DNA from: Pigmentiphaga sp.
Lineage (GTDB): Bacteria > Pseudomonadota > Gammaproteobacteria > Burkholderiales > Burkholderiaceae_B
DNA: 64,000 bases
Direction: 5' to 3'
Assembly: GCA_023228945.1 (NCBI GenBank)
Contig: JALOAI010000023.1
Coordinates: 1-64,000 of the forward strand
Below, in pieces: positions 7,775 through 15,774 of this stretch. Under the pieces are notes generated by a model that was given only the letters and a program-made list of their open reading frames with translations, did not search any database and was not told where the DNA came from. How positions within the stretch are numbered: the first letter of the stretch is position 1; each line of letters starts with the position of its first letter. Position numbers and translations under genes: made by a program.

Positions 7775-9097
7775 ATGTCCGCGCCTGCTTCCTCGCCCCT
7801 GTTTCGTCTGTTGGCCGCCGCCGCGCTGGCGGCGCCCCTGGCGGGGCTTGCCCAGTCCGCCCCGGCCACCGCCCCCTCCGCGGGCGAAGTCATTCTCGCG
7901 GCTGGGCCGGTCTACCTTGTCCAGGGCGAAGCCCGCACGCCGTTGCCGCGCGGTAGCCAGATCCTGGCCGGCCAAACCATCGTGACCGGAGAGGGGGGCT
8001 TCGCGCACTTGCGCATGGCGGATGGCGGCTTGGTGGCCGTGCGGCCCTTCTCCACTTTCCAGGTCGAAGTGTTCGACTACCATCGCAGCCGCGACGACGA
8101 CCGCGTCCGTTACCGCCTCGACGAAGGCGTGGCCCGCGCCATTACCGGCGGCGTCGGCGAAGCCAATAAAGAAGCCTTCCGCCTGAATACGCCGGTGGCG
8201 GCGGTGGGCGTCCGGGGCACGGATTTCGTGGTGGCCACCAGCCCCGCGGCATCGCGGGTGGCGATCAACAGCGGTGCCGTCATCGTGGCGGCGCTGGGCG
8301 AGCACTGCACGGCCAGCGGCTTTGGCGCCTGCACCGACGGCGGCATGCTGCTGGGCAAGGGCGACAGCCTCCCTGGCCAGTACGTGGAAGTCGTTCGCGG
8401 CGAGCAAGCCCCGCGGATGGTGCAGGATCCCAGCCAAACCCCCGATCGCGTGGCGCCGCCGCACCCGGACGAATCCGCCCTCACCGTTGGCGACCGCCTG
8501 CCCGACACCCGCTTGACCGATGGTGCCATGACGGTCGAGCGCAACGACGAGACCGCCTTCCAGCCGCAACCCGTCTCGCCGCCGCCGGCCAGCGAAGTGA
8601 CGCCGCCCGAAGGCGTCTACTGGGGCCGCTGGAGCAGCACAGTAGCCGTCGACGATGGCAGCGCGATGCGGGTGGCCGAACTGTTGGCCGCGGGCAAAAG
8701 CATGCAGGTGGTCAATAGCTACTATGGCGCGGGCCTCGAAGACCGCGCCACCCAGTTGCCCCGGCAAGGCCGCGCCGATTTCGTCGCCGCCGGCGGCTCG
8801 GGCGTCCTGCACGGCGCGGCCCCCCAGGCCCTCACCGTGGCGGATGGCCGCCTCGGCGTCGACTTCGATCGCCGAAGCTTCACCACCGAGGCGCGTTTCC
8901 AGGGCGCCGAGCGCGACTTCAACACCCAGGCGGCAGGCCACATCACATCGGCCGGCTATCTGCAGTCCGACGCGGCGATCTCCAATTCGCAAGTCAGCGG
9001 AGCGCTGGGGGCCAATCTCGATTCCGCCGTTACCACCGTCGAACGCCAGTTCGACGAAGGGCTCTTGTCAGGCGTCGTCACCTGGGGGCGGCAATAA
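7775..9097 (+). CDS. exported FecR-domain protein
   Basis: The 440-residue protein has a signal peptide (LFRLLAAAALAAPLAGLAQS) followed by a LysM-like/FecR region: GPVYLVQGEARTPLPRGSQI, then the FecR core with GEGGFAHLRMADGGLVAVRP and RLNTPVAAVGVRGTDFVV. Such free-standing FecR proteins are not sigma regulators like E. coli FecR. In many betaproteobacteria they are periplasmic or surface proteins encoded with CHASE2 cyclases. The C-terminal half is low in known motifs. The next gene begins within or just after its stop, so the two are probably one operon. Function is unknown beyond a likely envelope role. Confidence 0.8.
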   Translation: MSAPASSPLFRLLAAAALAAPLAGLAQSAPATAPSAGEVILAAGPVYLVQGEARTPLPRGSQILAGQTIVTGEGGFAHLRMADGGLVAVRPFSTFQVEVFDYHRSRDDDRVRYRLDEGVARAITGGVGEANKEAFRLNTPVAAVGVRGTDFVVATSPAASRVAINSGAVIVAALGEHCTASGFGACTDGGMLLGKGDSLPGQYVEVVRGEQAPRMVQDPSQTPDRVAPPHPDESALTVGDRLPDTRLTDGAMTVERNDETAFQPQPVSPPPASEVTPPEGVYWGRWSSTVAVDDGSAMRVAELLAAGKSMQVVNSYYGAGLEDRATQLPRQGRADFVAAGGSGVLHGAAPQALTVADGRLGVDFDRRSFTTEARFQGAERDFNTQAAGHITSAGYLQSDAAISNSQVSGALGANLDSAVTTVERQFDEGLLSGVVTWGRQ

Positions 9098-9225
9098 TCC
9101 CATCCCGGCCCCGGCTCGCGGGGCGCTGGTGGTCCAGGCTACCAGCCCCGGCGCTGCCGCGCCCGGCTGTCTGGCTACTCATTCTGCTCGCCGGTTTCTG
9201 GTTCCTGCCGCCTGCCCGCCTAACG

Positions 9226-11055
9226 TTGGAACAGCACCTGAGCGCCGCCTGGCTGGCGCTCGACGGCCGGCGCCCCTTGATCGCCACTCCGATCACCCTG
9301 GTCGCGATCGACGAGACGGCGATCGACCGGATCGGGCCCTGGCCCTGGCCACGAGCCCAGTGGGCCGAGCTGTTGCGGCGCCTGTATGCCCGGCACCAGC
9401 CCGCCGTCATCACGCTCGACGTCGTGTTTCCCGCCGATCCCCACCAGGAAAGCGGCAACGCCGCCTTCGGGCTCGAGCTGGCCTCCCGGCCCGCGGTGAT
9501 CGGCCAGTTGCTGCTACCCGAAACCGCCGATCGCGGTGCCATGCACTGGACGCCCATCCACCTCGCGGACGAACAGAGCCGCCGGGAGGCCGCCGCGGCC
9601 TCCCTGGGCTTTTCGGGCACTTTGGGCAATGCCCCGCCCATTGCCGACGCTGCGCGGGCCGGCCACATCAATGCCCAGCTCGACCCCGACGGCATGATGC
9701 GCCACTTGCCGGCCATCCTGTGCCTGCGGCCCGACCTGACGCAGTGCTCCATCAGCTTGTTCCAGGCCATGGCGGGCTCGCTGACCGGCGCCACGGCCTG
9801 GGAGCTGCGGCGCGGAAATTGGTGGCAGGCGCCGTGGCTGCTGGCGCCCGAGGGCATGCCGCATCTGGCGTCGCCCCTGGACGAGAAGCTGCGGAGCCTG
9901 ATTCCGTGGCGTCATCCCGCCGGCCTCAATTACGTGTCGGCCGCCGATATCTGGTCGGGGAGTTTACCCGCGGGTGCGCTCGATCAGCAGATTCTGCTGT
10001 TCGGCGGCGTCTCCCTGGGCTTGGGCGACATCGCCACTTCGCCGCTGCAGCGCAGCGTGCCGGGCATGGAGGTTCACGGTCAATTGATGCGCGACTGGCT
10101 GCAGGGCCAACTCCCCTATGCGCCGCGTGCCGGCAACGCCATCGCCATCGGGATGGTCCTGCTGGGAGCCCTCGGATTGCTGGCCAATGCGCACCGCCCC
10201 CGCCGCCTATGGTGGCTGGGCACGACGCTGCCGCTTGCCCTGCTTGCCGTGGGCGCCGTGCTGTGGTGGTGGAGCCGCGCCGCCCTGCCCCTGGCGGCAC
10301 CGGCCGCGTTCATCGCCACCGCCGCCCTGCTGTTGCTGCTGCGTCAGGCCCTGCGCGAGCGGCGGGAAATTCTTGCGCGTATCGAACCCTATCTTCCGGA
10401 ACCCCTGCGACGGCTGCTGGGCAACAATGTCACCCGCATTCCCGACGAAACCGGCTGGGGCACGATCATGGTGGCCGATATCCTCGGCTATACCCGGCAA
10501 TCCCAGCGCTTGCCCCTGGCCCAGCTGGCCGCCTGGTGCGATCAGGGAGTGGACCATATTATCCAGCACGCCCGCGCCCGGGGCGCCATGCTCGATAACG
10601 TCGCCGGCGACGGCGCCCTGCTGCTGTGGCGCAATGGTACCGACATGGAGCAGGCCCATGCCGCCTGCGCCGCGGCCCAGGGCATCCTCGACGAACTTCC
10701 CCTGCTCAACGCCCGCCTGCAGGCGGCCGGGCTGCCTCCCCTCGCGATCGGCATCGGCATCCATGCCGGGCCTTATCTGCTGGGCTCCTTCGGCCGCGGC
10801 CGCAAACGCTATACCGTGGTGTCCGAGGCCGCGAACCTCGCCGCCCATATCGAACGCGAAACGCGGCACCACCCCTGGGCCCTCCTGTTGAGCAAAACCG
10901 TTGCGCAGGCCTTGCCGCGCAGCCGCAGCCGGCAGGTGGCGGTATTGCGCCAGGAACAAGGCCGCGACCTGCCGCTTTACACATTGGTACACAGTCCCGC
11001 GTATCATTGGCCGTCGCTCGACCATCCGTCCACGCCAACCCCTTCCGCGCCGTGA
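9226..11055 (+). CDS. CHASE2-domain membrane protein with class III cyclase-like domain
   Basis: The N-terminal 320 residues form a CHASE2 sensor (LVAIDETAIDRIGPWPWPRA, AVITLDVVFPAD). Three membrane helices follow (AIAIGMVLLGALGLL; TLPLALLAVGAVLWWW; APAAFIATAALLLLL), then a cyclase homology domain. Both metal-binding Asp remain (VADILGYT; AGDGALLLW). The purine-selecting Lys before GD is Asn (LDNVAGDG), and the transition-state Arg in NLAARL is His (NLAAHI), so activity is doubtful. TTG 9226 is the first ordinary start, yet the frame is open upstream and encodes a likely first helix (PAVWLLILLAGFWFLPP, about 9163-9213). The true start may be a CTG (9082) or ATC (9097) overlapping the preceding gene. 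Confidence 0.85.
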   Translation: MEQHLSAAWLALDGRRPLIATPITLVAIDETAIDRIGPWPWPRAQWAELLRRLYARHQPAVITLDVVFPADPHQESGNAAFGLELASRPAVIGQLLLPETADRGAMHWTPIHLADEQSRREAAAASLGFSGTLGNAPPIADAARAGHINAQLDPDGMMRHLPAILCLRPDLTQCSISLFQAMAGSLTGATAWELRRGNWWQAPWLLAPEGMPHLASPLDEKLRSLIPWRHPAGLNYVSAADIWSGSLPAGALDQQILLFGGVSLGLGDIATSPLQRSVPGMEVHGQLMRDWLQGQLPYAPRAGNAIAIGMVLLGALGLLANAHRPRRLWWLGTTLPLALLAVGAVLWWWSRAALPLAAPAAFIATAALLLLLRQALRERREILARIEPYLPEPLRRLLGNNVTRIPDETGWGTIMVADILGYTRQSQRLPLAQLAAWCDQGVDHIIQHARARGAMLDNVAGDGALLLWRNGTDMEQAHAACAAAQGILDELPLLNARLQAAGLPPLAIGIGIHAGPYLLGSFGRGRKRYTVVSEAANLAAHIERETRHHPWALLLSKTVAQALPRSRSRQVAVLRQEQGRDLPLYTLVHSPAYHWPSLDHPSTPTPSAP

Positions 11056-12326
11056 CAGCAGCAGCCGCATTCTCCTGTAAACACGTGCCCAAACAGCAAC
11101 CTCGCCTCGCACGGCGTCGCGGCGCCGATATCTGGAAGCGGCTCCTGCTCCTGGCCCTCGCCCTGGTGCCTGTCCTGGCCCGGGCCGACATTCCTCCAGC
11201 CGCCAGGCAAAGCTACGAAGCGGGGCTGGATGCCCGGGCCCGCGGCGACATGCAGGCGGCCGCGCTGGCATTCGAGCAGGCCTTGCTGCTGGCGCCCGGG
11301 TTTGCAGGGGCCTGGTTCGATTACGGCACCACGCTTTGCGACTTGGGCGATCCCAGCGGCTGTCGCAACATCCTCGCCACCGCCATCGCCCAGTTCGGCC
11401 TGCCGCCCGCCCTGCGGCAGGGCGCGACCAGCGTCATGCGCGTGCAGCGGGGCGAGTTGCGCGTCGGGCTGGGCGCGAGCACCAATCTGCTGCGCGCCAC
11501 CAGCGCCGACGACCTCACACTTCTGCTCGACGGCGTGGAGGTGCGGGCTTTCCTGGCCGACGGCTATCGCGAACGCGGTGGCGGCCTGGCCGAGACGGCA
11601 TTCAATTATCAAAGCTCCTGGCCCCTGCACAACGTCACCGCCCGCCTCGATCTGTTGGGGCGCCGTCCTTTCGATTCCGACTTGCCCGGGCTCACCGCCG
11701 GCTATGCCGAAGTCGGGATCGGCCTGAACCATCTGGGCCTGGAAAATCTTGGCCTCAATCCCCGCAGCCGCGCCGGTCTGTTGGCGCTTTGGGTGGATGA
11801 AGGTTATCTGGGCGGCCTGCGCTCGGCCGGCCTGTGGGCCGAACATCAACTGAGCCCCGAAGGCGCCGTGCTGCGGGCTTCGCTCGAGCATCGCAAACCG
11901 CGCGACCAAAGCGGCTGGCTGACCACCCGCCTGGTATCGCGCACGCCGCTCACCACCAACTTGCGGATGAACCTGGCCTTCGAGTACGACAGTCCCCAGG
12001 ATGGGCGCGCCGGCTACAGCCAAACCCGCTATGCCTTCGATCTGCGGCACGAACGAACCCTGCCGGCCGTGGGCGGCTACCTTCCACGCCTCGCCCTTGA
12101 GGCGGGCGTCCTGCATGCGCGGGATCGCCGCGCCTACAGTCCGCTTTTCGGTGATACGCGCAACGTCCGCACACGCTGGCAGCTGGCCGCCGATCTCTCC
12201 GTGAATCTCAACCGGCAATGGCGGGTCAACCTGGGCGTGCTGGCGGCGCGCCAGAACGCCAACATCGCGCTATTCGATTATCGCGAGCTGAGTGCGATGT
12301 TGTCGGTCACGTATCGCTTCGACTGA
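11052..12326 (+). CDS. TPR-containing outer-membrane barrel protein
   Basis: GTG 11052 overlaps the cyclase stop by 4 bases (GTGA); GTG 11085 is an alternative. A signal peptide (RLLLLALALVPVLARA) precedes one or two TPR-like helices pairs (SYEAGLDARARGDMQAAALA, FEQALLLAPGFAGAWFDYG). About 290 residues of alternating beta-strand pattern end in LSAMLSVTYRFD. TPR plus a barrel recalls surface lipoprotein assembly modifiers (Slam/DUF560), though I cannot confirm this. As third gene of the FecR-CHASE2 unit it may export or anchor a surface component. The start and exact family are uncertain. Confidence 0.7.
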   Translation: MTAAAAFSCKHVPKQQPRLARRRGADIWKRLLLLALALVPVLARADIPPAARQSYEAGLDARARGDMQAAALAFEQALLLAPGFAGAWFDYGTTLCDLGDPSGCRNILATAIAQFGLPPALRQGATSVMRVQRGELRVGLGASTNLLRATSADDLTLLLDGVEVRAFLADGYRERGGGLAETAFNYQSSWPLHNVTARLDLLGRRPFDSDLPGLTAGYAEVGIGLNHLGLENLGLNPRSRAGLLALWVDEGYLGGLRSAGLWAEHQLSPEGAVLRASLEHRKPRDQSGWLTTRLVSRTPLTTNLRMNLAFEYDSPQDGRAGYSQTRYAFDLRHERTLPAVGGYLPRLALEAGVLHARDRRAYSPLFGDTRNVRTRWQLAADLSVNLNRQWRVNLGVLAARQNANIALFDYRELSAMLSVTYRFD

Positions 12327-12354
12327 CAGCGTCACTCGCCAGCCGGTAGCTTCC

Positions 12355-15300
12355 TTACCATAGCATCGACCACATCAGGCGCAGGCCGTTGATCGTTCCA
12401 CCCTGCAACGACAAACTGAGGCGCTCCGATACCCGGTAACTCAGGCGCACCACAGCCTCATGCCCCGACAATGCCTGCTCGAACGTCAGATACAAGGCTT
12501 CGGACAAGCGCTTGCCCGCCACCAGGAACTGCCCCGCCTCGTTGTCCACATCGCTACTGGTGATGCTGCCGATCACGGTGCGACTGGGCAACAGGCCTTG
12601 CACGCTGCTGCCCATGCCCGAGCGCAGGCCGAGTTCATCCAGGCCGAATTGGCGATATATCGGCTCGCCATCGCCATCCCCCAGCAAGGATGCGGCGGCC
12701 GACAGCAGCAGCCCGGCGTCGGCGCCCCTGGCGTCGGGCCCTCGGCCCAGCAACAACCACGACAGCTTTTCCACTTCCGGCACGTCGGGGAACGACACCA
12801 GGGTGATCTCCGGCCGTCGCGCGGTACCGATGATCTGCACCCCCGCCTCTATTTGCAAGTTGGGGCGTACCGCCACGATGTCCAATAACGGGTCGTCGAT
12901 CGGCCCCTGGAAGGTAATTGCTCCCTGGCGGACCACCAGCGTCTGGCCGTAGATACTGAAGCGGCCATCGCGAGTGTGGATCACTCCCGTGCCGCGCAGG
13001 CCCGACGCGCCGTTGCGGATCTGCAGCGTTCCGGTCAGGCCGGTGTTCAAGCCCAGGCCGGTGAGCGTCATATGCTGCCCGAGATCGACTTCCAGGTTCA
13101 GGCGCAAGGGTAGCGCGGCGGAGGCCTCGACCGGCTTGCCATCCCGAACGATGACGACGTCGGAGGCCAAACTGGGCAGTTCGTCCGTTCCCTCGATGTT
13201 GGCCCATCCGATATCCGCCACGACCTTGCCCGAGATGTCGAGACGCCGAGGTGACGCTTCAATGCGGATGTCGCCCGACCCCGCGACGAACCGGTCCACC
13301 CGCTGCACCAGCGGAAATCGGGAGACACGAACGTTGGCTTCGCCGGAGGCATCGGCCAGCGACCAACTGCCGGAGGCCTCGATCACACCCTCCTTGCCAT
13401 ATTGGTTTACCCAGGCCTGCACCGCGCTATTGCGCGGCACCGTGCGGATTTCGCTGGGAAACCGCAGCGAGTCGATCTCCACGCGGTCCTGCGTGAAGCG
13501 GGCCCGCAGACTGCCATTGAGCAAACGCACGCCTTCGTCGATCCGTACCACCCGCAGCTGATCGCCCTGCAAACTACCCGTAGCCAGCCATTCTCCGCGC
13601 GTGCGTTCGAGCCGCACCTCGCCATTGAGGCGGCCGCCCACTTCGGTTTCGTCGCCGGTAAACGCCATCAGCCAGGAGAGGTCGTCGAGCGCCAGACGGG
13701 CGTCGAGCCGGACCGGCTCTTGTTCCGTCACCATTGGCACTCCGCCGGACAACACCATCCGGGTCGACCCTTCGAGGGCGAGTCGCCCCAACTGCTTGCC
13801 GGCCACGTTCGCTTCAAGGCGCAGCGTGCTGGCCCCCGGGCCCGCCGCCTCGGCACGGAGGTCGACCTGCAAAGTCTGCAATCCCAGGGCCAGGGGCGGT
13901 TCGCCCGGAATCTCGATGTCGCCCGCACGACGCCGCAATTGCACCTGGCCGGTCAGCGAAGCGGCCCGCGCCAGATCCCAGGCCAGATCGAGCCGCAGCG
14001 GGTCGTTGGAACGCGGCAATTGCGCCACCACCCACGCCGGCACCAGGTCATCGATGCGGCCCGCGGAACGCCAATGGTCGCCGTTGCCATCCGAACCCCG
14101 ATGCACGAGTACGACCCGGCGCTGGTAAGGCAAGGCGAGTTGCAGGCGCGTCGCCCCCAGTTGCCACGCCAGGGGTTGTTGCTCCACGGGAACCGCTACA
14201 TCCACGGCCAAAGGGTCGAGAAGCTGCAACCCCACTTTGGGATTCTGGACCGCCAGCCTCGCGATCCGCCCTCGCCATCCCGGACGGCCCGCCTGCCAGG
14301 CCTCCGGCCCGCCAGGCCCCCAGCCGCCTTCCAGCACCACGTCGAAACGATAGGGACCTTCGGCCAGAACGGCCGGCAGATCGATCGCGTCGCCGAGCGG
14401 CGAGGGATCGGACTCGACCAGTTGGCCGCCCTCGATGGATACTTGCATGCCTTCGCTGGCCGACTGCGGCAACAATCCGGGAGGCAGCGTCAAAGAGCCT
14501 TTCAGGGTAAGGCCATGCCGCTCGGGCAGGCCGCGCACTTCGCCGGCGAGGTCTGCCTGGCCCGCCAGACCCGGCCAGAGCTGGCCCGGCGCCGGCACTT
14601 GCACACGATAGCGCAGAACGTCATCGGCGGCGCCGGCCGCACCGTCCAGGTCGATGCGATTATCACCAACCCGCAAGGCGATCCTGGCTTCCGGCAGCCG
14701 CCAGCCGTCCTGGCGCAGATTGACCTGGCCCGATAACTCCCGGCCTTGCCAGCGGCTGTCCGGTTCGACGGTCAAGGCCAGCCGCGTACGCAATGTGTCG
14801 GGGTTGAAGGCTCCGATCTGGCCGGCCGGCCAGAGCTCGCCCTCAAAGGCCAGATCGAGGTCGAGATCCAGCTTGCCCGGCGGCAGGCTGGCCACCCACA
14901 TCTCCGGCCTCAGCCCGCGCACCTGGCCGCGCAGCGCATGCAAGGGCAGGGTTGCCGAAAACGGCGCCAGTTCGGCCTGTACCGTGACGTCGAGTTCATA
15001 GCCCTGTGCGACGGCATCGAGAGACAGCTGATCGAGGGCGCCAGTGGCCTGGAGGCTCGCATCGGCGATGTCGTCACCCTGGCGTACCCTCAGCGCCAAC
15101 CGCAAATCGAGCACCGGTGCCGCACCGGCTTCGGCCGCCGGCCGCATGACGAGATCGCCATGCGCCGTCAGGCCGGCCTCGGCGGCCTGCACCTCGAGCT
15201 CCAGCAATTCGACTCTGGCCTGCCGCTCGTCGGCCTCCGCCCTCAATGCCAGGCGCTGCAGCTCCACCGGCACCGGCTCCCCGCCCTGGCGCAGCGTCAG

Positions 15301-15774
15301 TCTCCCCAGGGCCAGCCGCCCGATTCTGACCGTGACGGGCAGCTCGGGCCAGCTCGGCACCGCCGGCATGGCAAAAGGTTCGGTCGAAGGTTCAGCGGCC
15401 GGCAGATCGAGCTCCAGTTTGGCCACCGAAGCCTCGATGAGACGGACTTCACGCTGCCGCAAGGCCAGCCAATCGACGTCGATCCGGATCCCTTCGGCGG
15501 CCACGCCGAGCCCGTTGCCTTCGTAGCGCAGTTCGGCGATCGACAAACCGCGATACAGCGACCCCTCGACGCCGCTCGCCTCGCCCGACCCGGCCAGCGC
15601 CAGGCCGATGCGCAGCAAAAGCGACGCGCCGTAGGAGCTGCCAACCAGAAACAAGACGAATCCCGCCGCCGCCATCAGGATCAGCAACAGCCCCACCACA
15701 AAGCCGGACTGCGCCTGGCCGCGCCGTCTCCCGACGGGGTTGGCACTCGCGCCCGTACTGAAACATCCCTTCAA
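12355..15774 (-). CDS. tamB: translocation and assembly module inner-membrane protein TamB
   Basis: TamB is a large periplasm-spanning, lipid-groove protein that works with TamA in envelope assembly and phospholipid transport. The 1139-residue product has an N-terminal signal anchor (GFVVGLLLILMAAAGFVLFL), a long series of beta-rich repeats, and the C-terminal DUF490 domain (GTGVIHTRDGRFSIYGQTLV, GAITFQGPIDDPLLDIVAVR, and a terminal LQGGTINGLRLMWSMLW). The start is TTG 15774, overlapping the tamA stop by 4 bases (TTGA) with GGGGAT upstream. That indicates translational coupling to tamA. Downstream it converges with the barrel gene at 12326. Confidence 0.93.
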   Translation of the reverse strand: MKGCFSTGASANPVGRRRGQAQSGFVVGLLLILMAAAGFVLFLVGSSYGASLLLRIGLALAGSGEASGVEGSLYRGLSIAELRYEGNGLGVAAEGIRIDVDWLALRQREVRLIEASVAKLELDLPAAEPSTEPFAMPAVPSWPELPVTVRIGRLALGRLTLRQGGEPVPVELQRLALRAEADERQARVELLELEVQAAEAGLTAHGDLVMRPAAEAGAAPVLDLRLALRVRQGDDIADASLQATGALDQLSLDAVAQGYELDVTVQAELAPFSATLPLHALRGQVRGLRPEMWVASLPPGKLDLDLDLAFEGELWPAGQIGAFNPDTLRTRLALTVEPDSRWQGRELSGQVNLRQDGWRLPEARIALRVGDNRIDLDGAAGAADDVLRYRVQVPAPGQLWPGLAGQADLAGEVRGLPERHGLTLKGSLTLPPGLLPQSASEGMQVSIEGGQLVESDPSPLGDAIDLPAVLAEGPYRFDVVLEGGWGPGGPEAWQAGRPGWRGRIARLAVQNPKVGLQLLDPLAVDVAVPVEQQPLAWQLGATRLQLALPYQRRVVLVHRGSDGNGDHWRSAGRIDDLVPAWVVAQLPRSNDPLRLDLAWDLARAASLTGQVQLRRRAGDIEIPGEPPLALGLQTLQVDLRAEAAGPGASTLRLEANVAGKQLGRLALEGSTRMVLSGGVPMVTEQEPVRLDARLALDDLSWLMAFTGDETEVGGRLNGEVRLERTRGEWLATGSLQGDQLRVVRIDEGVRLLNGSLRARFTQDRVEIDSLRFPSEIRTVPRNSAVQAWVNQYGKEGVIEASGSWSLADASGEANVRVSRFPLVQRVDRFVAGSGDIRIEASPRRLDISGKVVADIGWANIEGTDELPSLASDVVIVRDGKPVEASAALPLRLNLEVDLGQHMTLTGLGLNTGLTGTLQIRNGASGLRGTGVIHTRDGRFSIYGQTLVVRQGAITFQGPIDDPLLDIVAVRPNLQIEAGVQIIGTARRPEITLVSFPDVPEVEKLSWLLLGRGPDARGADAGLLLSAAASLLGDGDGEPIYRQFGLDELGLRSGMGSSVQGLLPSRTVIGSITSSDVDNEAGQFLVAGKRLSEALYLTFEQALSGHEAVVRLSYRVSERLSLSLQGGTINGLRLMWSMLW

